Below, one piece after another: positions 44,244 through 52,751 of a DNA stretch of 64,000 nt. Below the pieces are notes generated by a model. That model worked only from the letters and a program-made list of their open reading frames with translations, made no database searches and had not been told where the DNA came from. The stretch covers positions 3,286,001 to 3,350,000 of the forward strand of contig OY970262.1 of the NCBI GenBank assembly GCA_963715655.1, read 5' to 3'. The translations under genes were made by a program, and so were the position numbers. How positions within the stretch are numbered: position 1 is the first letter of the stretch; each line of letters begins with the position of its first letter. Origin of the DNA: JANQPD01 sp963715655 (GTDB lineage Bacteria > Bacteroidota > Bacteroidia > Flavobacteriales > Schleiferiaceae).

Positions 44244-44834
44244 ATGGATTTAAACAAAGTAAAAGACCACTATCAAAGTCTACCTGATTTTAAAATAGAG
44301 AGATTGGCCTTGGAAGAGGCGGCTTCTCTTGAACCGGCAGTAATTCAAATTTTGAAAAATGAGGTTGTTAGACGCAGTCTTGGTGAAGAGTTATTAAAAG
44401 GTATAGATGTGCAAATTAATGGTTTAACAGATCAAGAGCTGGAAGGCTATTGTGAGATGCTCCGCACGCATCCATGTCCAAAATGCAACTCAAAAATAAA
44501 TCCTCTACAAGTATCAATGATTGGGGAAGTAGTAAGCGTTATATTTTTTACAAATTACGATAAGAAAATGAAAGTGGCTTGCGCTGCTTGCCAAGCAGAA
44601 TGGAACACCAAGGCGAATACAAAATCTGCACTTTTAGGCTGGTGGGGTTTTCCTTGGGGACCAATTCAAACAGTACGCTCGTTCATTTTTAACTCAACCA
44701 TGAAGAAGGTCAATAATGAAGAAGCTACTAGCGAATTGTTTTTAAGTTTTGTAGCTTCAAATCATGGAATATTTGAAGCGGCAAAAAGCAATCCCGAGAG
44801 ACTAACGCACTTTTTGCGGAAGATGAATGAGTAA
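44244..44834 (+). CDS. Zinc-ribbon protein of unknown function
   Basis: The 196-residue product carries CPKC at about residues 77-80 and CAAC at about 112-115, which together form a zinc-ribbon. After it comes a short hydrophobic stretch (SALLGWWGFPWGPIQTVRSFIF), then a helical tail (EATSELFLSFVASNHGIFEAAKSNPERLTHFLR). The N-terminal 70 residues are helical and acidic. No family was recognised. It is isolated between the tsaE promoter region and the REP/RAYT locus; an ATG at 44244 without a clear TAnnTTTG box. Confidence 0.7.
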   Translation: MDLNKVKDHYQSLPDFKIERLALEEAASLEPAVIQILKNEVVRRSLGEELLKGIDVQINGLTDQELEGYCEMLRTHPCPKCNSKINPLQVSMIGEVVSVIFFTNYDKKMKVACAACQAEWNTKANTKSALLGWWGFPWGPIQTVRSFIFNSTMKKVNNEEATSELFLSFVASNHGIFEAAKSNPERLTHFLRKMNE

Positions 44835-44931
44835 TTTTTAAGTTGTTTAGGCTTTTTATAGCGCTTTTAAATTCTCATAATATTGGTACTTTGATAAAAA
44901 TTGTCCTTTTGAGGCAACTCCATTAGAGAAA

Positions 44932-44950
44932 GGCGCGAGCATCTCTTTCG
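44932..44950. repeat. Degenerate REP-like sequence
   Basis: GGCGCGAGCATCTCTTTCG keeps the first half of the REP GGCGCGAGCGTCCCGCTTG at 45201 and has decayed in the second half. It may be a remnant copy; weaker than the others. Confidence 0.4.
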
Positions 44951-44977
44951 TTCTCTTGTTTTTATACTTTATCTATA

Positions 44978-45193
44978 TTATTTCAACATCAATAAATACC
45001 CTGCAATATCACTTATCATGCTTTCATCTAAACCTTGATTTTTTCGATGCCATTTTCCATCAGGATATTTCTCCAGTAACTTTAACATATAAACATCACT
45101 TGCAGCTATCAAACTATCTGGTCTCAATAAATAATCTATTAACCAACCTTGCATTGAAGGAATTCGATTGCTAACTCCTGATAGAGCCGGCCC
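44978..45193 (-). pseudogene. Cytochrome c C-terminal remnant, 5' end lost at a REP
   Basis: On the minus strand the segment encodes GPALSGVSNRIPSMQGWL (then IDYLLRPDSLIAASD...) to ISDIAGYLLMLK and a stop. This is the pattern of the C-terminal part of small cytochromes c (GPALxGVxxR...WL...N/Dx...I..SGD.Y...L...Y...L.D.EI..I..YL). The heme-binding CxxCH half is missing: just upstream (45201-45223) stands a REP palindrome, and further upstream sequence is the RAYT gene. The frame can be extended to 45253 but those codons are REP-derived. The usual Met ligand is also absent. Confidence 0.6.
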
Positions 45194-45200
45194 TAAAAAT

Positions 45201-45223
45201 GGCGCGAGCGTCCCGCTTGTGCC
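45201..45223. repeat. REP palindrome between the RAYT gene and the cytochrome remnant
   Basis: GGCGCGAGCGTCCCGCTTGT (then GCC) is a near-perfect palindrome (GGC.CGAGCG / CGCTTGTGCC with G-U pairs). It lies 27 bp past the RAYT stop codon and directly abuts the cytochrome c remnant. Confidence 0.8.
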
Positions 45224-45249
45224 AACGTATTTCAAGAACACTTCACACT

Positions 45250-45801
45250 TCACACATTCAAATCTATTTCCAAAACCGTTTGATCATCATTTCCATAGTT
45301 ACGAGCACTACTGTATTTCCAATCAACAGTTGAGGTTACAAAGCCACTTTTTACAGGATTTTGATGCACGTAGTTCAATTTCTGTTCAAATATTTTATTT
45401 GACCAAATTTCTATAGGATGATTGTGCTGTTGCCAAAATTGCATGTGCTTCACATTACTATTTTCTTTGCCTGCTCGTTCAAACATCCACAAGAGCCACT
45501 GTTTTCTACTTTCCTTCGGATTACCTGAAATAGCTTTTAGCAATTGTTTAGATGTAAATCCTTTGAAATCGCGCAGTAAACCAGAAGGGTCGCCTAACGC
45601 TGACCTAAAGATTAAATGAATATGACTAGGCATTATTACGTAGCCGAAAATTTCCATGCCTTTGTTTCTTCTGCAAAAATCAAGTGAGGTAATTATGAGG
45701 TCAAAGTAAGTTTGGCGCACAAAAACATCCACCCAGTTTATGGTAGCAAAGGAAATAAAATACGCACCTTTTTTTTCATGAAACTTGTATTTACGGCTCA
45801 T
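45250..45801 (-). CDS. REP-associated tyrosine transposase (RAYT, Y1/IS200-like)
   Basis: The 183-residue product is a single-domain Y1 transposase. It has the HUH motif as HIH in MPSHIHLIFRS (about residues 59-61) and the catalytic Tyr in NYVHQNPVKSGF (about residue 147), the diagnostic IHxNPV-like signature of RAYTs. RAYTs cut and mobilise single-stranded REP palindromes. The palindromes at 45201, 45886, 45942 and elsewhere match this role. The frame is intact. It is on the minus strand, downstream of porX, and presumably expressed from the 45802-45880 region. Confidence 0.92.
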   Translation of the reverse strand: MSRKYKFHEKKGAYFISFATINWVDVFVRQTYFDLIITSLDFCRRNKGMEIFGYVIMPSHIHLIFRSALGDPSGLLRDFKGFTSKQLLKAISGNPKESRKQWLLWMFERAGKENSNVKHMQFWQQHNHPIEIWSNKIFEQKLNYVHQNPVKSGFVTSTVDWKYSSARNYGNDDQTVLEIDLNV

Positions 45802-45885
45802 GAAGTAAATATAATTGATCTCACGTATATAAACTTTCGTATGAACAGGACATTCTTATACGTAAAGCTTGTTAACGTTATAGCC

Positions 45886-45903
45886 CGAGCGGGACGCTCG
45901 CGC
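45886..45903. repeat. REP palindrome, upstream pair, left member
   Basis: CGAGCGGGACGCTCGCGC: stem CGAGCG/CGCTCG with GGA loop. It is inverted relative to the copy at 45942-45958, so the two form a REPIN-like pair with 38 bp between them. Confidence 0.82.
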
Positions 45904-45941
45904 GAAATACAAAGATGGCACAAGCACTCGTACAAAACGGT

Positions 45942-45958
45942 GCGAGCGTCCCGCTCGT
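45942..45958. repeat. REP palindrome, upstream pair, right member
   Basis: GCGAGCGTCCCGCTCGT is the reverse-complement orientation of the copy at 45886. The pair lies between the RAYT start and the porX end and could also act as a bidirectional terminator. Confidence 0.82.
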
Positions 45959-45988
45959 ATCTGCTAAAATCTACTTAGCCGCAAAATA

Positions 45989-46010
45989 GCACGAGCCTAC
46001 CACTCGCGCC
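45989..46010. repeat. Diverged REP copy next to porX
   Basis: GCACGAGCCTACCACTCGCG (then CC) keeps the overall GCACGAGC...CTCGCGCC frame but has lost pairing in the centre. It ends 9 bp from the porX stop codon. Confidence 0.5.
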
Positions 46011-46018
46011 TACTAAAC

Positions 46019-47572
46019 CTACTTCGCGCTCAGCACCACACAAGGCACTATCATTTCCTCCAAACTTATACCTCCATGCTGATAGGTATTGCGGTAATAT
46101 TTTACATAGTGATTGAAGTTATTGGGGTACGCAAAAAACAAATCTTCCTTAGCAAACACAAAAGAAGAATTGATATTCGCCTTCGGCAACTGAATGTCTT
46201 CCGGATTTTTCACTTCATATACATCCTTATGCTGATAGCTCATGTTACGCCCCGTTTTGTAACGCAAATTGGTGTTCACATTTTTATCGCCCACTAGCTT
46301 AGTAGGGTCCGTTACCGAAATGGTTCCATGATCGGTGGTTAGCACCAACTTAATGCCTTTTTGTTTCAACATGCGTATCATTTCCATTAAAGGTGAATTT
46401 TGAAACCAAGAGCGCGTAAGGGATCGATAAGCTTTATCATTATCCGCCAGCTCCTTAATCATTTCGCTATCCGTTTTAGCATGGCTTAGCATATCCACAA
46501 AATTGTACACCACCACGTTAAACGGATTATTCAAAATATTGGGCAACTTGTCCACCAGCTTTTTACCGTTAGTATGGTTGGTAATTTTATTGTACGCAAA
46601 TTTTAAATCACCATGACCTAAACGCTTTAATTGGTCGGCCATAAAATCTTCTTCATACAGATTTTTACCTTCATCATCTGTATCGCCAATCCACTTATCC
46701 TTAAAGCGTTTTTGAATTTCCAAAGGCATTAAACCACTAAAAATAGCGTTGCGCGCATATTGCGTAGCCGTGGGTAAAATGCTGAAAAACGTTTCTTCCT
46801 TTTCTACTTGGTAATACTCTTCCACAAAAGGTTGAATCACTTTCCATTGATCTTGACGCAAGTTGTCAATCACCAACAACATTACCTTCTCCCCTTCTTT
46901 CAGTAAAGGATTCACCACTTCTTTAAATAGGGTGTGGCTCATAATGGGTGCACTTCCACTATCGTCAAACCAATCTTGGTAGCGCTTTTCAATAAACTTA
47001 AAAAACTGACTATTGGCTTCCTTTTTTTGCGATTGCAAAATTTCATTTAAGCCATCATCCTCTAGCTTATCCAACTCCAACTCCCAATAAACCAAACGCT
47101 TGTACATACTTACCCAGCCTTCATAATCGTTTACCATAGCTAAGTCCATACCTATTTGTCTAAACTCTACTTGATAATTGCTAGTGGTTTTTTCGCTCCG
47201 TAAACGTTTGCCATCAAGGTGTTTTTTTATGGTAAGCAACACTTGGCGTGGATTCACAGGTTTTATTAAATAATCAGAAATCTGCGAACCAATCGCTTCT
47301 TCCATAATGCTTTCTTCTTCACTTTTGGTTACCATCACAACAGGTAAACCGTTTTGCTTAGTTTTTATACGTTGCAATGTTTCCAAACCGCTTAGTCCGG
47401 GCATATTTTCATCTAAAAAAACAAGATCGTAGCGTTTATCATCCACCATATCCAAAGCGTCATCGCCATTGTTTACCGTATCTACGGCATATCCTTTTTC
47501 TTGTAAAAACATAATGTGCGGCTTCAAACGATCTATCTCGTCATCTACCCATAATATTTGTATGTTGTCCAT
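46019..47572 (-). CDS. porX: T9SS response regulator with PglZ domain
   Basis: PorX links an N-terminal receiver domain to a C-terminal PglZ/alkaline-phosphatase-like domain and controls type IX secretion genes. The 517-residue product has the phosphoacceptor Asp in DLVFLDENMPGLSG (about residue 54), the conserved Lys in DYLIKPVNP, and the metal-binding catalytic parts LLVIDNLRQDQ, LVLTTDHGTISV and the terminal HGGISLEEMIVPCVV. Length equals that of P. gingivalis PorX (518). ATG at 47572 (MDNIQILWVDDE) is chosen over an in-frame start at 47620 that would overlap the divergent gene. T9SS cargo genes are present elsewhere in this window. Confidence 0.95.
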   Translation of the reverse strand: MDNIQILWVDDEIDRLKPHIMFLQEKGYAVDTVNNGDDALDMVDDKRYDLVFLDENMPGLSGLETLQRIKTKQNGLPVVMVTKSEEESIMEEAIGSQISDYLIKPVNPRQVLLTIKKHLDGKRLRSEKTTSNYQVEFRQIGMDLAMVNDYEGWVSMYKRLVYWELELDKLEDDGLNEILQSQKKEANSQFFKFIEKRYQDWFDDSGSAPIMSHTLFKEVVNPLLKEGEKVMLLVIDNLRQDQWKVIQPFVEEYYQVEKEETFFSILPTATQYARNAIFSGLMPLEIQKRFKDKWIGDTDDEGKNLYEEDFMADQLKRLGHGDLKFAYNKITNHTNGKKLVDKLPNILNNPFNVVVYNFVDMLSHAKTDSEMIKELADNDKAYRSLTRSWFQNSPLMEMIRMLKQKGIKLVLTTDHGTISVTDPTKLVGDKNVNTNLRYKTGRNMSYQHKDVYEVKNPEDIQLPKANINSSFVFAKEDLFFAYPNNFNHYVKYYRNTYQHGGISLEEMIVPCVVLSAK

Positions 47573-47626
47573 GTTGATTTTGTACCTAATTTCGGAATTT
47601 ATAATTGCAATTTTATTCAAAAGGTT

Positions 47627-48868
47627 TTGAGTACCACCAATAAACTTAAAATACTTAACGACCCGTTATACGGGTTCATTACTATTCCCAACGAATTAAT
47701 TTTCGATTTACTGGAACACCCTTATTTTCAGCGCTTAAGACGTATAACACAATTGGGGCTTACTAGTTTGGTATATCCCGGAGCTTATCATACCCGTTTT
47801 CACCATGCGCTTGGCGCGATGCATTTAATGGGTAAAGCGGTGCGCATCCTGCAAAGTAAAGGTCATTTTATAAGCAAAGCCGAAGAAGAAGCGGTATATA
47901 TAGCTATTTTATTACATGATATTGGCCACGGTCCTTTTAGCCACGCCTTAGAAAACAGTATTATTCCGGGTATAAATCACGAAAAGTTGAGCTTGGAGTT
48001 TATGAAAGTGCTCAACCAAGAATTTAATGGAAAATTAAGCTTGGCCATTGAGATTTTTATCAACCAATATCACAAAAAGTTTCTGCATCAATTAATTAGC
48101 AGTCAGCTAGATGTGGATCGGTTAGACTACTTGCGTAGAGATTGTTTTTACACCGGTGTAAGTGAAGGCCAAGTAAATGCAGAACGCTTAATTACCATGC
48201 TCAATGTGGCCGATGATAAATTGGTGGTGGATGCGAAAGGTATTTATTCCGTTGAAAAATTTATTGTAGCAAGAAGGCTTATGTATTGGCAAGTGTATTT
48301 GCATAAAACGGTGCTTAGCGCAGAATTTATTCTCATAAAAATTTTACAACGTGCTAAAGAAGCTTATACCGATGGAATGCCTATGCCTGAGGTGCTTCGC
48401 CCGTTTATAAGTGGTAACATTCCTGAACATTATGGCGAGCTTTTACCTCATTATGCTTTATTGGATGATTATGATTTAATGGGCGCCATTAAAGAATGGA
48501 GTTTACACGGAGAACCGCTTTTAAAAATGCTGTGTGCACGTTTGCTTTCGCGAAATTTACTCGGAGTAAAAGTGAGTAACCACCCTTTTGCTACCGATAA
48601 AACGGAGAAATATAAAAGCCGCGCACAAGAATATTTTGGTTTAAATGAAGCAGACTCCGGTTATTTAGTGTTTACGGAAAAAATGACCAATAACGCTTAC
48701 AGCGCTAGTAAAAACAGCATAAACTTGTTGTATAAAAATGGAAAAACCAAAGACATTGCCGAAGCGGCTGATTTACTAAACATATCTGCTTTAAGCAAAG
48801 ATGTAAGCAAGCATTTTTTGTTTTACCCTAAGGAATGTAGAACGGCCACGAAGGCAGTAAAATTTTAA
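47627..48868 (+). CDS. HD-domain phosphohydrolase (dNTPase-like)
   Basis: The 413-residue product is an HD-superfamily hydrolase similar to SAMHD1/dGTPase-like proteins. Metal ligands: H in YHTRFHHALGAMHL, the HD pair in LLHDIGHGPFSHALE, and D in QLDVDRLDYLRRDCFYTG. Substrate (a dNTP or other nucleotide) not determinable. The TTG at 47627 is taken as start, since MSTTNKLKILNDPLYG is the conserved beginning; an upstream frame from 47558 would overlap porX in antisense. TAATTTCG, one mismatch from the -7 consensus, precedes it by about 40 nt. It immediately precedes lpxD. Confidence 0.88.
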   Translation: MSTTNKLKILNDPLYGFITIPNELIFDLLEHPYFQRLRRITQLGLTSLVYPGAYHTRFHHALGAMHLMGKAVRILQSKGHFISKAEEEAVYIAILLHDIGHGPFSHALENSIIPGINHEKLSLEFMKVLNQEFNGKLSLAIEIFINQYHKKFLHQLISSQLDVDRLDYLRRDCFYTGVSEGQVNAERLITMLNVADDKLVVDAKGIYSVEKFIVARRLMYWQVYLHKTVLSAEFILIKILQRAKEAYTDGMPMPEVLRPFISGNIPEHYGELLPHYALLDDYDLMGAIKEWSLHGEPLLKMLCARLLSRNLLGVKVSNHPFATDKTEKYKSRAQEYFGLNEADSGYLVFTEKMTNNAYSASKNSINLLYKNGKTKDIAEAADLLNISALSKDVSKHFLFYPKECRTATKAVKF

Positions 48869-48876
48869 TACTTTTG
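48869..48876 (+). promoter_or_regulatory. TAnnTTTG -7 element five bases before lpxD
   Basis: TACTTTTG is followed by GCACA and the lpxD ATG at 48882. It begins right after the stop codon of the HD-hydrolase gene, suggesting the lipid A operon has its own leaderless-type promoter. Confidence 0.6.
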
Positions 48877-48881
48877 GCACA

Positions 48882-49901
48882 ATGGAGTTTAGCGCAGCAC
48901 AAATAGCCGAATTACTTGGCGGACAAGTAGAAGGCAATCCCGAAGATAAGGTGAATAACCTTTCTAAAATTGAAGAAGGCAAAGCCGGAACGCTAAGCTT
49001 TTTAGCCAATCCGCAATACACCCCTTATATTTATGAAACAGCGGCTAGCATTGTAATTGTTGGCCAAGATTTCTCTCCTGAAAAGGAAATAAAAGCCACA
49101 CTTATCCGTGTTCCAAACGCGTATGACGCTTTTGCACAACTGTTAGATATTTATAATCAAATGCAGCAAGAGCCAGCTGAAATTGACCAAACGGTCATTA
49201 TTTCTAAAGGTGCCACGGTTGGCAAAAACGCTTATTTAGGCGCTTACGTGTTTATTGGTAAAAATGCTAAAATTGGTAAAAACGCCAAAATCTATCCTAA
49301 TTGTTATATAGGAAATAACACCACTTTAGGTGATGACTGTACGCTTTTTAGCGGAGCTAGAATTTATAATGATTGCGTTATTGGCAACCAAGTTACCTTG
49401 CATAGCGGTGTAATTATAGGTGGCGATGGTTTTGGATTTGCGCCCAACCAAGGTGAATTTAAAAAAGTGGCACAAATAGGCAACGTAATTATTGAAGATC
49501 AAGTGGAAGTAGGTGCAAACACTACGATAGACCGTGCTACTTTAGGCCACACCATTATCCGCAAAGGTGTAAAACTGGATAATTTAATTCAGGTTGGCCA
49601 TAACGTAGAAATTGGTGAAAACACCGTAATTGCCGCACAAACCGGCATTGCAGGTTCTACCAAAATTGGTAAAAATTGCATGATTGGTGGCCAAGTAGGT
49701 ATTATTGGCCATTTAAAAATTGGCGATAACGTGAAAATTGCCGCGCAAAGTGGCGTAGGAAACGACATAAAAGAAAACGAAATTGTGCAAGGCTCACCTG
49801 CTTTTGGTATTGGTGAGTATAAACGCGCCTATGTATATTTTAGAAAATTGGCTACAATGGCCGATGACATCAACAAACTAAAAAAGGAAAGCAAAAATTA
49901 A
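48882..49901 (+). CDS. lpxD: UDP-3-O-(3-hydroxyacyl)glucosamine N-acyltransferase
   Basis: LpxD adds the second, N-linked acyl chain in lipid A synthesis. The 339-residue product has the N-terminal uridine-binding domain (EFSAAQIAELLGGQVEG...GTLSFLANPQYTPYIYET) and a long left-handed beta-helix of hexapeptide repeats from about residue 100. The catalytic His lies in NLIQVGHNVEIGENT (about residue 244). Gene order lpxD-lpxC/fabZ-lpxA is the standard Bacteroidota lipid A operon. Confidence 0.96.
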   Translation: MEFSAAQIAELLGGQVEGNPEDKVNNLSKIEEGKAGTLSFLANPQYTPYIYETAASIVIVGQDFSPEKEIKATLIRVPNAYDAFAQLLDIYNQMQQEPAEIDQTVIISKGATVGKNAYLGAYVFIGKNAKIGKNAKIYPNCYIGNNTTLGDDCTLFSGARIYNDCVIGNQVTLHSGVIIGGDGFGFAPNQGEFKKVAQIGNVIIEDQVEVGANTTIDRATLGHTIIRKGVKLDNLIQVGHNVEIGENTVIAAQTGIAGSTKIGKNCMIGGQVGIIGHLKIGDNVKIAAQSGVGNDIKENEIVQGSPAFGIGEYKRAYVYFRKLATMADDINKLKKESKN

Positions 49902-49907
49902 AGGGTT

Positions 49908-51305
49908 ATGATTACAAACCAACGCTCGCTAGCAAAATCTACAAGCATTACCGGCACAGGTTTGCACACTGGCGCTCAAGTAACGTTAACATTACATCCG
50001 GCAGAAGCCAATAGCGGTTTTTCTTTTAGACGTGTAGATTTGGCTGACCAGCCTATTATACGAGCTTTGGCAAAAAATGTAAGCTCTACCGCCAGAGGCA
50101 CTACTATTAAAGATGGTGAAGCAGAGGTAAATACGGTAGAACATGTATTAGCCGCCTTAGTGGGTTTAGATATTGATAATTGCCTAATAGATTTAGATGG
50201 ACCAGAAACACCCATAATGGATGGGAGTGCCAAGTTTTTTGTGCAAGCCATTGAAGAAGCAGGCATCACCGAGCTCACGGAAACTAGAAATTTCTTTGAA
50301 ATAACGGAACCGATTACCTATAAATCGGACGATGAAGATATTGAGTTAATAGCCTTACCGGCAGATGGATATGAACTTTCTGTGATGGTAGATTATGGTA
50401 CTAAAGTTTTAGGAAGCCAAGGCTTTAGACTCAATAAAATTAGCAATTTTAAAGATCAAGTTGCTAATGCACGTACGTTTAGCTTTTTACATGAACTAGA
50501 GTTTTTATTGGAAAACGGCCTTATAAAAGGTGGCGATTTAAACAACGCTATTGTGTATGTGGATAGGGAAGTTTCTGAAGAAACCTTATCTAAGCTAAAA
50601 AAAGTGTTTAAGAAAGATGCGGTAAGCGTAAAGCCAAACGGCATTTTAGATAATTTAGATTTACACTATCCAAATGAAGCTGCCCGCCACAAGTTACTTG
50701 ATGTAATTGGCGATTTAGCTTTGGCCGGACGCCCGATTAAAGGCCGTATAATTGCCATAAAACCCGGACATAAAGGCAACACAGAATTTGCAAAAGTGCT
50801 GTTTAATAAAATGAAGGAGCAGGAGCGCAAACCGGATGTTCCTAAATACAATCCCAACGATAAGCCTCATTATGACGTTAATCAAATTATGGGAATTATT
50901 CCGCACCGGCCACCATTTTTATTGGTAGATAAAGTTTTGGAGCTTGGTGAGAACCATGTAATTGGGTTAAAAAATGTAAGTATGAATGAAGGCTTTTTTG
51001 TAGGACACTTTCCCGGAGCACCTGTAATGCCGGGCGTTTTACAAATAGAAGCCATGGCGCAAGTTGGTGGTATCCTCGCGCTAAGCAAGGTAGAAGAACC
51101 CGAAAAGTGGCTTACCTATTTTATAAAAATGGATGCGGTAAAGTTTAAGCAAAAGGTAGTGCCCGGAGATACGTTGGTATTTAAATTACACCTAACTCAA
51201 CCTATTCGTAGAGGTATTGTGCAAATGCGCGGAGAGGCATTTGTAGGAGATAAATTAGTAACGGAAGCGGAAATGATGGCGCAAATAGTAAAAGAAAGAG
51301 ATTAA
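49908..51305 (+). CDS. lpxC/fabZ: Bifunctional LpxC deacetylase / FabZ 3-hydroxyacyl-ACP dehydratase
   Basis: The 465-residue product joins two enzymes. The N-terminal part (about 1-305) is LpxC, the zinc-dependent deacetylase that commits UDP-acyl-GlcNAc to lipid A: zinc ligands in VEHVLAALVGLDIDN, HKLLDVIGDLAL with its Asp, and the GTGLHTG start motif. The C-terminal part (about 320-465) is FabZ, with IIPHRPPFLLVDKV (catalytic His), GHFPGAPVMPGVLQIEAMAQ (catalytic Glu) of the hot-dog fold. This fusion is characteristic of Bacteroidota. It starts 6 bp after lpxD. Confidence 0.97.
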   Translation: MITNQRSLAKSTSITGTGLHTGAQVTLTLHPAEANSGFSFRRVDLADQPIIRALAKNVSSTARGTTIKDGEAEVNTVEHVLAALVGLDIDNCLIDLDGPETPIMDGSAKFFVQAIEEAGITELTETRNFFEITEPITYKSDDEDIELIALPADGYELSVMVDYGTKVLGSQGFRLNKISNFKDQVANARTFSFLHELEFLLENGLIKGGDLNNAIVYVDREVSEETLSKLKKVFKKDAVSVKPNGILDNLDLHYPNEAARHKLLDVIGDLALAGRPIKGRIIAIKPGHKGNTEFAKVLFNKMKEQERKPDVPKYNPNDKPHYDVNQIMGIIPHRPPFLLVDKVLELGENHVIGLKNVSMNEGFFVGHFPGAPVMPGVLQIEAMAQVGGILALSKVEEPEKWLTYFIKMDAVKFKQKVVPGDTLVFKLHLTQPIRRGIVQMRGEAFVGDKLVTEAEMMAQIVKERD

Positions 51306-51309
51306 GATT

Positions 51310-52092
51310 ATGAATCAACCCCTAGCATACGTACACCCCTCGGCCAAAATTGGAAATACTGTGGTAATTGAACCTTTTACTACCGTACATAAAAACGTAG
51401 AAATTGGCGAAGGCACCTGGATTGGTTCTAATGTAACCATTATGGAAGGCGCACGCATCGGTAAAAATTGTAGCATTTTTCCGGGAGCCGTAATTTCTGC
51501 CATACCACAAGATTTAAAATTTGACGGTGAAGACAGCCTCGCGATTATTGGTAATAATACCACTATCCGCGAATGTGTAACGGTAAATCGTGGTACAAAA
51601 GCCTTAGGCGAAACACGTGTTGGTAACAATGTGTTGATTATGGCTTACGCGCATATTGCACATGATTGTATTATTGGTGATTACTCCGTAATTGTAAATG
51701 GCGTTGCATTGGCAGGGCACGTTACCGTTGGCGAACACGCAATTTTAGGTGGTTTATGCGCCATTCATCAATTTATTAATATTGGCCAGCACGCAATGGT
51801 TGGCGGTGGCTCTTTAGTGCGTAAAGATGTACCACCTTATGTAAAAGCTGCCAAAGAGCCGCTCAGCTACGTGGGTATAAACTCAATAGGCTTACGCAGA
51901 AGAGGCTTTACTACCGAAAAGATTAATGAAATACAGAATATCTACCGCATTTTATACCAACGTAATTACAACAATACGCAGGCCGCAGATTATATTGAGG
52001 CTGAAATGGCTGCCACCTCTGAGCGCGATGAAATTGTACAGTTTATACGTAATTCACAGCGTGGAATTATGAAGGGTTTTCGTTTGGAATAA
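51310..52092 (+). CDS. lpxA: UDP-N-acetylglucosamine O-acyltransferase
   Basis: LpxA performs the first acylation of lipid A synthesis. The 260-residue length is typical. The product has a beta-helix of hexapeptide repeats (NVEIGEGTWIGSNVTIMEGARIGKNC), the catalytic His in AYAHIAHDCIIGD, and a helical C-terminus (FTTEKINEIQNIYRILYQRNYNNTQAADYIEAE). It starts 4 bp after lpxC/fabZ, and its stop shares a base with the ATG of the next gene. Confidence 0.97.
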   Translation: MNQPLAYVHPSAKIGNTVVIEPFTTVHKNVEIGEGTWIGSNVTIMEGARIGKNCSIFPGAVISAIPQDLKFDGEDSLAIIGNNTTIRECVTVNRGTKALGETRVGNNVLIMAYAHIAHDCIIGDYSVIVNGVALAGHVTVGEHAILGGLCAIHQFINIGQHAMVGGGSLVRKDVPPYVKAAKEPLSYVGINSIGLRRRGFTTEKINEIQNIYRILYQRNYNNTQAADYIEAEMAATSERDEIVQFIRNSQRGIMKGFRLE

Positions 52093-52712
52093 TGCAAATT
52101 AAACTTACAGGTGTTGGCCGCACATTTGGCCGCCAAGTGGTATTTACCGATGTAAACTTTACGTTTAAGCAAGGTGAAACTTACGCCATTTTGGGGGGCA
52201 ATGGAAGTGGAAAATCCACCTTATTGAGCATTATTTACAGTGCCTTACACCCGTCAAGCGGAGAAATAAATTGGGTACTAAACGGCAAAGAAATTCCGGT
52301 AACCAAAGTGCCGTTTAAGTGCAGTTTTAGCGGCCCCTATTATGAACTTATTGAAGAACTAACCGCGTTAGAATTTCTAAACTTTCATAAAAAATTTAAA
52401 CCTTTTTTAAAGGGAATAAAACCCGCAGATGTTTTAGAAAAATCTTTACTTACCGATGCTAAAAATAAAGAAATTAGGCATTTTAGCTCCGGTATGAAGC
52501 AGCGTTTTAAATTAGCGCTTTGCCTGCTGGCAGATGTTGATTTAATATTGCTAGATGAACCTACTTCTAACTTAGACCCTGCTACTAGTCAATGGTATAG
52601 AACATTAGTTGCAGACTATCGCGAAAAGCGCACCTTGCTTATTGGCAGTAATTTTAATGATGCCGAAGTAGATTTTTGCGACCACCAATTTAACATCACA
52701 TCTTTTAAATAA
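52092..52712 (+). CDS. ABC-type ATPase within the lipid A operon, H-loop replaced
   Basis: The 206-residue product is a stand-alone ABC ATPase: Walker A GGNGSGKST (35-43), signature FSSGMKQ, Walker B DLILLDEPTSNLD. The H-loop, normally a His after the Walker B strand (..TH..), reads LLIGSNFNDAEVDFCDH with Asn at that place, so the switch His is missing. Start overlaps the lpxA stop by one base, so it is translationally coupled to the lipid A genes. A role in moving an envelope component (as LptB does) is possible, but no membrane partner is encoded here. Function unassigned. Confidence 0.87.
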   Translation: MQIKLTGVGRTFGRQVVFTDVNFTFKQGETYAILGGNGSGKSTLLSIIYSALHPSSGEINWVLNGKEIPVTKVPFKCSFSGPYYELIEELTALEFLNFHKKFKPFLKGIKPADVLEKSLLTDAKNKEIRHFSSGMKQRFKLALCLLADVDLILLDEPTSNLDPATSQWYRTLVADYREKRTLLIGSNFNDAEVDFCDHQFNITSFK

Positions 52713-52723
52713 ACCGCAAGTAG

Positions 52724-52731
52724 TACATTTG
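52724..52731 (+). promoter_or_regulatory. TAnnTTTG -7 element upstream of efp
   Basis: TACATTTG lies 20 bases before the efp ATG at 52752, giving efp its own promoter with a short leader inside the lipid A gene cluster. Confidence 0.5.
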
Positions 52732-52751
52732 CGCAAAATCACATTATTGCC

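Noticed and set aside
44978..45253. Intact small protein of 91 residues on the minus strand
   Set aside because: The first 20 codons are REP and RAYT-end sequence and the rest is the C-terminal half of a cytochrome c without heme site, so it was called a remnant.
45169..46012. Repeated GCGAGCGTCCCGCTCG as a CRISPR or attachment site
   Set aside because: Irregular spacing, both orientations and an adjacent RAYT gene fit REP elements instead.
49908..51305. Possible misassembly joining lpxC and fabZ
   Set aside because: The fusion is well established in Bacteroidota and both catalytic sets are intact.
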